NCBI GenBank assembly: GCA_024689085.1
Contig: JAILDT010000099.1
Span: 1 to 64,000, forward strand
DNA length: 64,000 bases
From: Clostridia bacterium
GTDB lineage: Bacteria; Bacillota; Clostridia; Peptostreptococcales; Anaerovoracaceae
Direction: 5' to 3'
Shown here: piece by piece, positions 50,229 to 58,933 of the stretch
How the letters are laid out: each line of letters starts with the position of its first letter
How positions within the stretch are numbered: position 1 is the stretch's first letter
The notes under the pieces: generated by a model
Told to the model about the DNA's origin: nothing
The model's database searches: none
What the model saw: the letters and a program-made list of their open reading frames with translations, nothing else
Program-made: the position numbers and the translations under genes

Positions 50229-51434
50229 TTATTTGATAAACGGAGTCCTGACGCGGTCAGACGCAGCATACAGATCCCTGCCGCACAGGAGATTGTAGAT
50301 GTCCGCCGCCTTCTCGTCGAGTATGAGCAGCTGCCTGTCCTCAGGCTGCAGGTTTTCGACCTGTTTGTTCATGTTCGTGATGATGGTGAACGCCGCGTTG
50401 TCACGCTCCCGCATGAATCGTCTGCCCCGTTCGCCTGCCGCCAGAAGTCTGCCGGCGCCCGGAATCTGCCCTGTGAGCGCATCGGCTGTCTCCCAATCTG
50501 TACCTGTGAGAATATGTGTCAGCGCCCGCCTGATGGTAGCGCCTGTGTATCGTTTCGATGTCAGTGCCGCAATGAGTTTCTCAGTACTCTCTGCCGTCCG
50601 GATCACTCTGATGATGCTGTTCTCCAGTCCCTCTCCTACACCGTCGATGCGGGCCAGTTCTTCCGGCGTACTCCTGAGCACCGTTCCCTTCAGAAGCTGC
50701 AGATACTTTTCCGAAAGACGGTCCACCTGTTCCCAACTGCAAATGGACGGCACATACCGGCTGATATCGCTGCCTTCCCGCAGCATCTTCCGCAGCGCCC
50801 CTGCGCCTGCGAAATCAATATCCTCCGCTGCGACAGCATCATATCCGCTGCCGAATCTCCTGACCATCAGATCTTCCACCCCGTATCCCAGGCCGCGCCA
50901 GTACCGGATCCGTTTCAGGTACTCGATGGCCAGGATGTTGTTCGGTGACAGCAGCAGTTTCACGGCCTCTTCTCCCGCGATCTCCGCAACGGCCAGTTCA
51001 TATGCCTTTGCAGCGGAACGACCCTGTTTCATGTAGGCGGTCCGACCCTCTCCGATGGCTGCCGCATCGCTGACGAGCACATCCGCCAGTTTCCGGAGCG
51101 CTTCCGGATCCTCCGCTTCGCAGCCAAAGGAAATCACGTCCGCCCCCAGTCTCACCAGCATGTCCACGGCGCCTGCAGCGTAACGGGACGCCCTGCTGCA
51201 TGCAAAAGCAAAAGGCAGTTCCAGGACGAGGTCCGCCCCGTTCGGAAATGCGGATACGGCTGCCTTTGCACGGGCCCACTTGTCGCAGACGGCAGGCTCA
51301 CCTCTCTGTGTGAAGTCGCCGCTCATGACGACAACTATGCAGTCCGCCTCCGTCAGTTCGCGCGTTCTGGCGATGTGATAGACGTGTCCGTTGTGAAACG
51401 GATTGTATTCAGCTGTGATTCCTGCGATTTTCAT
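50229..51434 (-). CDS. tmcAL: tRNA(Met) cytidine acetate ligase
   Basis: 401-residue nucleotidyltransferase-fold enzyme that acetylates C34 of elongator tRNA-Met using acetate and ATP. Start [23 protein letters not shown] with the HxGH-type motif, [46 protein letters not shown] near 35, [14 protein letters not shown] near 155. No Shine-Dalgarno sequence is visible before the ATG at 51434, although the N-terminus is clearly the conserved one. It follows a terminator hairpin by 8 bases. The next gene downstream is ackA, which consumes or makes acetate. Confidence 0.9.
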   Translation of the reverse strand: MKIAGITAEYNPFHNGHVYHIARTRELTEADCIVVVMSGDFTQRGEPAVCDKWARAKAAVSAFPNGADLVLELPFAFACSRASRYAAGAVDMLVRLGADVISFGCEAEDPEALRKLADVLVSDAAAIGEGRTAYMKQGRSAAKAYELAVAEIAGEEAVKLLLSPNNILAIEYLKRIRYWRGLGYGVEDLMVRRFGSGYDAVAAEDIDFAGAGALRKMLREGSDISRYVPSICSWEQVDRLSEKYLQLLKGTVLRSTPEELARIDGVGEGLENSIIRVIRTAESTEKLIAALTSKRYTGATIRRALTHILTGTDWETADALTGQIPGAGRLLAAGERGRRFMRERDNAAFTIITNMNKQVENLQPEDRQLLILDEKAADIYNLLCGRDLYAASDRVRTPFIK

Positions 51435-51441
51435 AGGTCTG

Positions 51442-51479
51442 ATAAAAGAAATGTGTCAGAGTACTCGCCCCTGACACAT
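51442..51479 (-). terminator. Terminator after the coiled-coil gene
   Basis: ATGTGTCAG/CTGACACAT perfect 9-bp stem with an 11-base loop, followed on the minus strand by TTCTTTTAT, 24 bases after the stop at 51503. Confidence 0.75.
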
Positions 51480-51502
51480 CTGCACACTTATATGATGATT
51501 CC

Positions 51503-52096
51503 TTACTCTTCTTCCCCTCCGCCGATTGGATCCATATCCATATCAGGCAGCGGCGAATACTCCGGCTGGGCGTCCGCGCTGATCTGCGCCTTGTACGCCA
51601 TCTCCTGAAGTTCTCCTCTGTTGGCTGCGAGAGCTGTGTTGATTTCCTCGAATGCCTTCTCGATGCTGCCGAACATCTCGCCGAAGTAGATGGAATTCAG
51701 GTGTTCCATCTTGCCCTGGAAGTTGTAGAGGATGCCGTCCAGGTACTCGTATGTGCCGACCTTCAGCTGCTTGGCCGTTTCCTCTGTGACCTTCATCAGT
51801 TCGTCAGCTCTCAGCTTGGCCTGTACGGTGATGTCGTTGTTCTCCACCAGGTTTTCCGCCTGCTTCTGGGCGTCCTCGATGACCTGCTCATACTCGGACT
51901 TGGCCTGTGTGATGATTCTTTCGCGCTCGTTTTTGATCCACTGCGCCTGCTGGATCTCGTCAGGAAGTTCCGCTCTGATTTCTCTGACGATCTCAAGCAG
52001 TTCTTCAGAGTCGATCATAATCTTGCCTGTCAGCGGGAATCCTGCCGCTGTATCGACGATTTCTTCGATTTCTTCAAGTAATTCCAAAACTCTCAT
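51503..52096 (-). CDS. Coiled-coil protein next to coaD (unknown function)
   Basis: 197 residues, almost entirely charged helix: MRVLELLEEIEEIVDTAAGFPLTGKIMIDSEELLEIVREIRAELP then a long heptad-like stretch (about 45-160) and an acidic, Pro/Gly-rich tail ending GGGEEE. It resembles the small proteins often called 'ATPase' beside coaD in Clostridia, with a DivIVA-like look, but there is no nucleotide-binding motif. A scaffold or cell-division-related role is possible. It follows coaD by 22 bases. Confidence 0.8.
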   Translation of the reverse strand: MRVLELLEEIEEIVDTAAGFPLTGKIMIDSEELLEIVREIRAELPDEIQQAQWIKNERERIITQAKSEYEQVIEDAQKQAENLVENNDITVQAKLRADELMKVTEETAKQLKVGTYEYLDGILYNFQGKMEHLNSIYFGEMFGSIEKAFEEINTALAANRGELQEMAYKAQISADAQPEYSPLPDMDMDPIGGGEEE

Positions 52097-52118
52097 TCGT
52101 GTCCTCCTGACAAAAAGT

Positions 52119-52592
52119 TTATCTGTTCATTCTTTTCAGTATTTCATCCGGCACAAGACCGCTGACATCTCCCCCAAGCGTGAATACTTCTTTGACAACG
52201 CTTGAGCTGATATATGAGTACTGCGGATCGGTCATCAGGAACACAGTCTCCACTGTATCGTTGAACAGTCTGTCGTTCATCTGCGCCATTTGGATCTCGT
52301 AATCGAAATCCGTCGTGGAACGGAGTCCTCTGACGACGACATTGAAATCGTTCTGATTGACGTAATCCGCCAATAGCCCGGAAAAGTGATCCACATGGAC
52401 ATTGTCGAAGTCCTTAAAGATCTCTCTGATCATATCTTCCCTCTCTTCAAGGGTGAACATGGACGCCTTCGACGGATTGACGCCGACGCCTATGACCAGC
52501 TCGTCATAAAGCTTCGCCGCCCTTGTGATGATGTCCATATGTCCCATGGTCAGCGGATCGAAAGAACCAGAATATAATGCCTTCGTTCTCAT
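52119..52592 (-). CDS. coaD: Phosphopantetheine adenylyltransferase
   Basis: Fourth step of coenzyme A synthesis: adenylates 4'-phosphopantetheine. 157 residues, hexameric nucleotidyltransferase with ALYSGSFDPLTMGHMDIITRAAKLYDELVIGVGVNPSK at the N-terminus (GH of the HxGH motif), VVRGLRSTTDFDYEIQMAQMN near 88 and YSYISSSVVKEVFTLGGDVSGLVP near 122. The ATG at 52592 follows GGAGGA. It is 55 bases after rsmD in the conserved rsmD-coaD order. Confidence 0.96.
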   Translation of the reverse strand: MRTKALYSGSFDPLTMGHMDIITRAAKLYDELVIGVGVNPSKASMFTLEEREDMIREIFKDFDNVHVDHFSGLLADYVNQNDFNVVVRGLRSTTDFDYEIQMAQMNDRLFNDTVETVFLMTDPQYSYISSSVVKEVFTLGGDVSGLVPDEILKRMNR

Positions 52593-52647
52593 AAAAATCC
52601 TCCCGCAGCTACTAAAAAATGATATCACAGTCTTTTTTATAAATCAA

Positions 52648-53214
52648 CTACATATTGTTGTAAATTGAAAGCTTCACCACACCATATCGTCTTTCTTTGG
52701 ACCTGATGAATCCGTGGAGTTCTTCCGGAAGTTCCTCCTGTTTCCGATGCTCTGCTACGATGAGTCCATCGTCCGCCAGAAGTCTTCCTTCCGCGATGAG
52801 CCGAAAGGCGTTGTCCATCAATCCGGCGTCGTACGGAGGGTCCAGCAGAATGATGTCAAAAGGCTCCTCCAGCCCCTCTTCGACCCGGCGGGTCAGGTTC
52901 CTGAGAATCTTGGCGTAGTCCCCCGCCGCCACTCTCGTTTTTTCCTCCACAGCGCAGTGGGCCAGATTGGACCGGATGAGATCCAGACTCCTCCTGGATG
53001 AATCCGCGAAGAGACAGTAGGACGCGCCGCGGCTCAGCGCTTCGATGCCCAGACCGCCCGATCCCGCGAAAAGATCCAGCACCCGCGCGCCGTACAGCTC
53101 ATTTGTCAGGATGCTGAACAGCGCCTCCTTGACTTTGTCCGTCGTCGGGCGGACGGTGCTGTCCTCCGGGGAGTTCAGTTTCCTGCCTTTGTATTTTCCT
53201 GCGATTACTCTCAT
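52648..53214 (-). CDS. rsmD: 16S rRNA (guanine966-N2)-methyltransferase
   Basis: 188-residue SAM-dependent methyltransferase. MRVIAGKYKGRKLNSPEDSTVRPTTDKVKEALFSIL is the family start; the SAM loop is ARVLDLFAGSGGLGIEALSRGAS near 43, and the amino-methylation motif is DIILLDPPYDAGL near 118. It lies 19 bases after recG. Confidence 0.95.
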   Translation of the reverse strand: MRVIAGKYKGRKLNSPEDSTVRPTTDKVKEALFSILTNELYGARVLDLFAGSGGLGIEALSRGASYCLFADSSRRSLDLIRSNLAHCAVEEKTRVAAGDYAKILRNLTRRVEEGLEEPFDIILLDPPYDAGLMDNAFRLIAEGRLLADDGLIVAEHRKQEELPEELHGFIRSKERRYGVVKLSIYNNM

Positions 53215-53233
53215 GGTATCTCTCCTTGCCGGG

Positions 53234-55273
53234 TCACAGATTCAGCGTCAGATCCTCGCCGAAGAGTTTCTCCACACGCCGTTTCAGCGGCCCGTTTTCA
53301 GGTTTTGTCAGATGGGGATCCTCCTCCAGCAGCGCCTTTGCCTCGTCTCTGGCAGCGTTCAGGACATCCATGTGCCGGACCATATCCGCCAGTTTCATGT
53401 CCGGCAGACCGTGCTGCCGCGTGCCGAAAATCTCACCGGGTCCCCGCAGTTTCAGATCTTCCTCCGCAATGTAGAATCCGTCAGCGGACGCCTCCATGAT
53501 CTTGCCGCGCTTTTCCGCCAGTTCCGACTGTCCTTCGTTGATAAGGAAACAGTAGGATTGCCACTTTCCTCTTCCGACGCGTCCCCGCAGCTGATGCAGC
53601 TGGGCCAGGCCGAACCGCTCCGCGTTCTCGACCACCATCACCGAAGCATTCGGTACGTTGATGCCTACTTCAATGACCACAGTAGAAACCAGAATATCGA
53701 TTTCTCCCGCGCTGAATCTGGCCATGATGTCATCCTTTTCGGCTTGTTTCATGGCTCCGTGGATCATCTCGGTCCGCTCGAACCGCTTCGCCAGCTCCTC
53801 ATAAACCTGTGTGACAGACCGCGCGTCCATGGCCTCTGATTCATCGATCAGCGGCGTGACGACGTAAGCCTGCCGCCCCTGCCGGATCTGGCGCTCAACA
53901 AAATCGTAACACTTCTGACGCGCATTCTCGCCCGACAGGCAATAGGTAATGATCGGGATCCTTCCCGGCGGCATTTCGTCGATGACGGACACGTCCATAT
54001 CCCCATACAGCACCACGGCCAGTGTTCGCGGAATCGGCGTGGCTGTCATGACCAGTACGTTCGGGCTCTCGCCCTTATCCTTCAGCTTGATGCGCTGGCT
54101 GACGCCGAAGCGATGCTGTTCGTCCGTGATGACCAGTCCCAGATTGTGGAAGCTCACATCCGGCTGAATGACCGCATGGGTACCGATGAGAACCTGTATG
54201 GTCCCGTCTGCGACCTCCTCCAGCACTTGCCGCTTCTCAGCCGCCTTCATGCTGCCTGTCAGAAAACCGGTCCTGATTCCAAACGCCGCAAAATCCCGGC
54301 CGATGCCTTCGTAATGCTGCCGCGCCAGTATTTCCGTCGGCGCCATCATGACCGCCTGATAACCGCTTCTGACGGCTTTGAACATGGCCACCTGAGCCAC
54401 TGCTGTCTTACCCGAACCTACATCGCCCTGGATCAGACGGTTCATCGGTCTGGCTGATAAGAGATCCGCGGTGATTTCCTCCACGCAGCGCGCCTGGGCC
54501 TTCGTCAGAGGATACGGCAAAGACGCCACAAACTCTTTTTCAGAGCCGTCATCGGCAAACCGGGTGCCCTCCTCCTCATACCGCTCGTTCATTTTTGAGG
54601 CCATGAGACCTGTCTCCAGCGCCATGAACTCATCGAAGATCAGTCGGTATTTGGCCTGCAGATACTGCTGCCGTTCCTCCGGAAAATGGACGTTCCTGAT
54701 AGCGAACTCCATATCGCACAGATTGTTCCGCTGCACCGTCTCTTCACTCAGAATGCTTTCCGTCTGCCCGTACATTGGCGCTACCAGCTTTTGCAGTCTG
54801 CGCATCTCCCGCTGGGTGATGCCGCTGGTCAGCGGATAGATCGGCAGGATCCCCGTCTGAACTGTCTCTTCCTTCTCAAACTGGGGATGCACCACCTGCA
54901 GGCGGTCCCTGTTCATGACCGGCTTGCCGAAGAAAGCCAGCCGGTCGCCGCGGTGAATGGTCTTCGCCAGATAGGCCGCATTAAAAAATACAACCTCAAT
55001 CGAGCCTGTATCGTCTGTAACGAGCATCCGAAGCACCCGGGAATTCCTGCCTCTGGTGAATCCTCCCGTCCTGATGGCGTCCACCTCGCCCGCGAAGAGA
55101 GCCGTCTCGCCCTCTTTCAGCTGCTCGATGGGAAGGATGCTCTTCCTGTCTTCATAGATTCTGGGAAACGTGAATATGAGATCCTCAATGGTCTCGACGC
55201 CGAGCCGCGCGAAAGCCTCCGCCTTCTTCGGACCCACGCCCGGTAAAGTTGTGATCCTGTCCTGCAGTTCCAT
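53234..55273 (-). CDS. recG: ATP-dependent DNA helicase RecG
   Basis: 679-residue branch-migration helicase for stalled forks. Wedge/OB domain at the N-terminus (TLPGVGPKKAEAFARLGVETIEDLIFTFPRIYEDR), Walker A LIQGDVGSGKTAVAQVAMF near 280, MMAPTEILARQHYE, Walker B VITDEQHRFGVSQR near 375, TATPIPRTLA, then motif IV-VI with GINVPNASVMVVENAERFGLAQLHQLRGRVGRG near 545. Starts 2 bases after gls24. Confidence 0.97.
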   Translation of the reverse strand: MELQDRITTLPGVGPKKAEAFARLGVETIEDLIFTFPRIYEDRKSILPIEQLKEGETALFAGEVDAIRTGGFTRGRNSRVLRMLVTDDTGSIEVVFFNAAYLAKTIHRGDRLAFFGKPVMNRDRLQVVHPQFEKEETVQTGILPIYPLTSGITQREMRRLQKLVAPMYGQTESILSEETVQRNNLCDMEFAIRNVHFPEERQQYLQAKYRLIFDEFMALETGLMASKMNERYEEEGTRFADDGSEKEFVASLPYPLTKAQARCVEEITADLLSARPMNRLIQGDVGSGKTAVAQVAMFKAVRSGYQAVMMAPTEILARQHYEGIGRDFAAFGIRTGFLTGSMKAAEKRQVLEEVADGTIQVLIGTHAVIQPDVSFHNLGLVITDEQHRFGVSQRIKLKDKGESPNVLVMTATPIPRTLAVVLYGDMDVSVIDEMPPGRIPIITYCLSGENARQKCYDFVERQIRQGRQAYVVTPLIDESEAMDARSVTQVYEELAKRFERTEMIHGAMKQAEKDDIMARFSAGEIDILVSTVVIEVGINVPNASVMVVENAERFGLAQLHQLRGRVGRGKWQSYCFLINEGQSELAEKRGKIMEASADGFYIAEEDLKLRGPGEIFGTRQHGLPDMKLADMVRHMDVLNAARDEAKALLEEDPHLTKPENGPLKRRVEKLFGEDLTLNL

Positions 55274-55275
55274 GG

Positions 55276-55644
55276 CTATTCGTCGATCTCCACGTGACGT
55301 CTGGCAATTTCCTTCTTGGACTGTACGCCTGTGACGACGATTTTCACGTAGTGCGGTCTCTCGCCCATGACCTTCTCCACATTGTCGTAGATGTGTTCCA
55401 ACATCTGCTTGGAATACCGTCCGATACCGGCGCCAAAAGCGATGACAACGTACACGGTAATATCGATGCCGTCATCCGTCTGCTCAATGGTGTAATCCGA
55501 GCCGGGCACGACGCGCATGTACTTCCCTTTGTAGTTGCTGAGGAACACCTTGCCGTCGCATTCGCTGACAGCATCCTTGATGATCCTCTCTATGACACTG
55601 CGGGAGAAGTGTATCTGTCCTAAATCCGTTTCCTTCTCAAACAT
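55276..55644 (-). CDS. Asp23/Gls24 family protein, probably leaderless mRNA
   Basis: 122-residue member of the Asp23/Gls24 (YloU) family, with IHFSRSVIERIIKDAVSECDGKVFLSN at the start, DGIDITVYVVIAFGAGIGRYSKQMLEHIYDNVEKVMGERPHYVKIVVTGVQ in the core. YloU-type proteins are linked to cell envelope stress and membrane lipid homeostasis. The ATG at 55644 lies exactly six bases after an extended -10 box, with no ribosome site. In many Firmicutes the order is rpmB-yloU-yloV(fakA)-recG; the fakA-like gene is missing here. Confidence 0.85.
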   Translation of the reverse strand: MFEKETDLGQIHFSRSVIERIIKDAVSECDGKVFLSNYKGKYMRVVPGSDYTIEQTDDGIDITVYVVIAFGAGIGRYSKQMLEHIYDNVEKVMGERPHYVKIVVTGVQSKKEIARRHVEIDE

Positions 55645-55650
55645 ACATGG

Positions 55651-55659
55651 ATTGTACCA
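55651..55659 (-). promoter_or_regulatory. Extended -10 promoter of gls24-recG, +1 at the ATG
   Basis: TGGTACAAT on the minus strand, then six bases, then the ATG at 55644. The promoter follows the rpmB terminator immediately. Confidence 0.6.
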
Positions 55660-55670
55660 TAAAAACAGCA

Positions 55671-55699
55671 ATAAAAAAACACCTGCGGTACGCAGGTGT
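55671..55699 (-). terminator. rpmB terminator
   Basis: ACACCTGCG-TAC-CGCAGGTGT stem followed by TTTTTTTA on the minus strand, 11 bases after the rpmB stop. Confidence 0.95.
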
Positions 55700-55709
55700 A
55701 TAGGCCGGT

Positions 55710-55901
55710 TTACAGAGCGCGCTCAACTTTGCCTGATCTGAGGCATCTTGTGCACACCTTGGCTTTTCTTACCGTTCCGTTGTCATTGATTCTGACGGTC
55801 TGAATATTCGCATTCCACTTTCTCTTCGTATGTCTGTTTGAGTGGGATACGTTGTTACCGGAAACCTGACCTTTTCCGCATATTTCGCACTTGTTTGACA
55901 T
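55710..55901 (-). CDS. rpmB: Ribosomal protein bL28
   Basis: 63-residue large-subunit ribosomal protein: MSNKCEICGKGQVSGNNVSHSNRHTKRKWNANIQ and VCTRCLRSGKVER, with the zinc-type CxxC pairs of the Cys-plus form. The ATG at 55901 follows AAGGAGGT. Single-gene unit with its own promoter and terminator. Confidence 0.97.
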   Translation of the reverse strand: MSNKCEICGKGQVSGNNVSHSNRHTKRKWNANIQTVRINDNGTVRKAKVCTRCLRSGKVERAL

Positions 55902-55967
55902 CAGTCGCACCTCCTTGTTTCTGGTATATCAATGCATTACGCATAGTTTCTGACTCGAACATTTGAG

Positions 55968-55976
55968 ATTATAGCA
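55968..55976 (-). promoter_or_regulatory. Extended -10 promoter of rpmB
   Basis: TGCTATAAT on the minus strand with a leader of about 60 bases. Confidence 0.65.
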
Positions 55977-56015
55977 CACAGACCCTGCCTATGCAAGAAA
56001 ATATTTCAACTCTTT

Positions 56016-56525
56016 TCATCCTTCCCAGAGGATCACGCGTCCCTCTTCCCAGGTCTTCGGCATGTCGATCAGGCGCTGATTCGAGCTGCCCCTGAACTGC
56101 AGGGTCAGATCCCGTTTCGCCTTGACGAAAGGACCATCGATGAGCAAATCGCACATGCGCAGGAGTTCCTCCACATGCTTGTCCTCCACGGCCATCTTCA
56201 GAAGCTGTTCCAGCGTGTAGCCGCTATAGATGGTGATGGTTTTGCCTCTCTCTTTGATGCCTCTTCCCAGTGCCGCGAACCCCTCCGCCTGGCACATTGG
56301 CTCGCCGCCGGAAAAGGTGGCTCCCGCCAGGAGCGGGTTCTTATCGAATTCTTCCAGGAGTCTTTCGACTGACACTTCTGTGCCGCCGGCGAAATCATGC
56401 GTTTCCGGATTGTGGCAACCCGGGCAATCGTGAGGACAGCCCTGGCAAAAGACTGCAAATCTGATGCCCGGGCCGTCAACGATCGATTCTCTCATTATGC
56501 CGGCGATTCTGATTGAATCTGCCAT
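56016..56525 (-). CDS. nrdG: Anaerobic ribonucleotide reductase activating protein
   Basis: 169-residue radical SAM activase that generates the glycyl radical on NrdD. The cluster motif is FCQGCPHDCPGCHNPET at about 28-44 (C-x3-C-x2-C, the CxxxCxxC form), then GATFSGGEPMCQAEGFAALG near 67 and ITIYSGYTLEQLL near 97. It starts 6 bases after nrdD. Confidence 0.95.
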   Translation of the reverse strand: MADSIRIAGIMRESIVDGPGIRFAVFCQGCPHDCPGCHNPETHDFAGGTEVSVERLLEEFDKNPLLAGATFSGGEPMCQAEGFAALGRGIKERGKTITIYSGYTLEQLLKMAVEDKHVEELLRMCDLLIDGPFVKAKRDLTLQFRGSSNQRLIDMPKTWEEGRVILWEG

Positions 56526-56531
56526 TTGCTG

Positions 56532-58886
56532 TTACCCCTCAATCTGCTCCATGCCTTCGTTGCCGAGAGAGTGCTTGACTCTGTCCTTCTCCTCGGCTGT
56601 CTTGGCGTCGTTCCAGTGATCCATCGTGCCTACCAGGTATCCGGTGATACGTCTGATTCTCTCAAATCCCATGTCACCGTCGTCCTCGGTTCTGCCGCAG
56701 CATGGGCACTCGTTGTCGATGATGCCTGTGTAGCCGCATACCGGGTCTCTGTCTACCGGATGGTTGATGGAACCGTAACCAACGCCGCTCTCCTTCATGC
56801 ATCTTACCACCTGCTCAAAAGCATCCAGATTCTTGGTCGGATCTCCGTCCAGTTCTATGTAACTGATGTGACCTGCGTTGGTCAGAGTGTGGTAAGGCGC
56901 TTCCAGTCTGATCTTCTCGAAGGCATTGATGTTGAAGTAAACAGGAATGTGGAAGGAGTTCGTGTAGTACTCTCTGTCCGTAACGCCTTCGATCACGCCG
57001 TACTTGGCTCTGTCGATTCTGACGAATCTTCCTGACAGACCTTCCGCCGGCGTGGCCAGCAGCGTGTAGTTGAATCCTGTTTTCTTCGACTCCTCATCCA
57101 GTCTCCTTCTCATGAAGCCGATGATCTCCAGTCCCAATGTCTGCGCTTCAGGGCTCTCTCCATGATGCACGCCTATGAGCGCCTTCAGGGTCTCAGCAAG
57201 ACCGATGAAGCCTACGCTCAGTGTGCCGTGCTTCAGGACTTCGCCGACCGTGTCGTCTTCCTTGAGCTTGTCGGAATCCAGCCACACACCCTGTCCCATG
57301 AGGAACGGGTAGTTGCGGACCTTCTTGCTCGCCTGGATCTTGTAACGCTCCATGAGCTGGTCGATGGCCAGATTCATCTTGCGGTCTAGTTCCTCGAAGA
57401 ACATGTCGATGTCGCCGTGGGCTTTGATCGCGATCCTAGGCAGGTTGATCGATGTGAAACTGAGGTTTCCTCTTCCGCCGACGACCTGTCTGGTAGGATC
57501 GTAAACATTGCCGATGACTCTCGTTCTGCATCCCATGTAAGCAACTTCCGTGTTCGGGTCGCCTTCCTTGTAGAAAGCGAGGTTGAACGGCGCGTCGATG
57601 AACGCGAAGTTCGGGAAGAGCCTCTTGGCGGAGACCTTCATGGCCAGTTTGAACAGGTCATAGTTCGGGTCTTCCGGATTGTAGTTGATGCCTTCCTTCA
57701 CCTTGAAGATGCTGACCGGGAAGATGGCCGTTTCACCGTTTCCGAGACCGGCTTCGATGGAGAGAAGAATGTTCTTGATAACCATTCTTCCTTCCGGGGA
57801 AGTGTCGGTGCCGAAGTTGATGGATGAGAACGGAACCTGTGCGCCTGCTCTGGAGTGCATTGTGTTCAGATTGTGCACGAATGCTTCCATCGCCTGATAG
57901 GTCGCTCTGTCGACTTCCTCGTTGGCATACTTCGTGGCCTTCTTCTGAATGGTCGGAATGTACTTGGCATCGATGATCTGCTCCAGATACTGACGCTCGA
58001 TATCCTTGTACCCGTTATCATCCGCGAGGATAGGCCATACCCCGTATTCATCCATGATTTCCTTGCCGATGGCCTTGACCTTTTCTACGCCTTCCTCGAT
58101 ATCGAAGAGAAGGTTGAGCATCTTGCCGACGTTGGTCCAGTAGAGCTTCCTGTAAGTCTTCACGACGCCGTGGGCCATACCGTAATCGAAATCAGGTATG
58201 CTCTGTCCGCCGTGCTGGTCGTTCTGATTGGACTGAATCGCGATGCAGGCCAGGGCTGAATAGCTCTGGATGTCATTCGGCTCTCTCAGGTGGCCGTGGC
58301 CGGTCGAGAATCCGCCCTTGAAGAGCTTTTCTATATCTATCTGACAGCAGGTGGTGGTGAGTGTCAGGAAGTCCATATCGTGGATATGGATATCGCCCTC
58401 CCTGTGGGCTCTGGCATGCTCCGGCTTGAGGACGAACATCTCGTAGAACTGCTTGGCTCCTTCGGAACCGTACTTGAGCATGGTGCCCATCGCAGTGTCG
58501 CCGTCGATGTTGGCGTTCTCACGCTTGGTGTCATTGTCCTTGGCATCCTTAAATGTAAGGTCTTCATAAGTCTTCATGAGCCTCGTATTCATGTCTCTGA
58601 CTCTGGTACGTTCGGCTCTGTAAAGGATGAATTCCTTCGCGGTTCTGGCGTGACCGTTTTCGATCAGTACCTTTTCTACAGTATCCTGGATCTGCTCAAC
58701 GGTAGGGATTTCGTTGTGCATCACCTCTGTCAGATACAGTTCGACCTGTCTTGCCAGATAATTGGATGTATCTCTGTCCTGACCTCCCAGAACTTCCGCT
58801 GCCTTGTATATAGCATCTGATATTTTCGAGATATCGAAATCGACGGTTCTGCCGTCTCTTTTGATGATTTGCTTAATTTCACTCAT
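56532..58886 (-). CDS. nrdD: Anaerobic ribonucleoside-triphosphate reductase (class III)
   Basis: 784-residue oxygen-sensitive enzyme making deoxynucleotides. N-terminal ATP-cone (IIKRDGRTVDFDISKISDAIYKA), catalytic barrel with HIHDMDFLTLTTTCCQIDIEKLFKGGF near 160 and CRTRVIGNVYDPTRQVVGGRGNLSFTSINLPRIA near 470, and the C-terminal glycyl radical loop RITGYLVG. The zinc site has only three of the four expected Cys: the segment reads VDRDPVCGY...ECPCCGR where E. coli has VDKCHVCGY, so Asp714 replaces the first Cys. The ATG at 58886 follows AGGAAG. NrdR-like boxes and a strong promoter precede it. Confidence 0.96.
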   Translation of the reverse strand: MSEIKQIIKRDGRTVDFDISKISDAIYKAAEVLGGQDRDTSNYLARQVELYLTEVMHNEIPTVEQIQDTVEKVLIENGHARTAKEFILYRAERTRVRDMNTRLMKTYEDLTFKDAKDNDTKRENANIDGDTAMGTMLKYGSEGAKQFYEMFVLKPEHARAHREGDIHIHDMDFLTLTTTCCQIDIEKLFKGGFSTGHGHLREPNDIQSYSALACIAIQSNQNDQHGGQSIPDFDYGMAHGVVKTYRKLYWTNVGKMLNLLFDIEEGVEKVKAIGKEIMDEYGVWPILADDNGYKDIERQYLEQIIDAKYIPTIQKKATKYANEEVDRATYQAMEAFVHNLNTMHSRAGAQVPFSSINFGTDTSPEGRMVIKNILLSIEAGLGNGETAIFPVSIFKVKEGINYNPEDPNYDLFKLAMKVSAKRLFPNFAFIDAPFNLAFYKEGDPNTEVAYMGCRTRVIGNVYDPTRQVVGGRGNLSFTSINLPRIAIKAHGDIDMFFEELDRKMNLAIDQLMERYKIQASKKVRNYPFLMGQGVWLDSDKLKEDDTVGEVLKHGTLSVGFIGLAETLKALIGVHHGESPEAQTLGLEIIGFMRRRLDEESKKTGFNYTLLATPAEGLSGRFVRIDRAKYGVIEGVTDREYYTNSFHIPVYFNINAFEKIRLEAPYHTLTNAGHISYIELDGDPTKNLDAFEQVVRCMKESGVGYGSINHPVDRDPVCGYTGIIDNECPCCGRTEDDGDMGFERIRRITGYLVGTMDHWNDAKTAEEKDRVKHSLGNEGMEQIEG

Positions 58887-58896
58887 TTTTACTTCC

Positions 58897-58912
58897 TCAC
58901 TATATCTTGTGG
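58897..58912 (-). promoter_or_regulatory. NrdR-like box (proximal)
   Basis: TCACTATATCTTGTGG on the plus strand matches 13 of 16 positions of the NrdR consensus acaCwAtATaTwGtgt as remembered. It lies in the leader just before the ribosome site. Confidence 0.45.
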
Positions 58913-58933
58913 TCATTTTGACGTTCACGAAAA

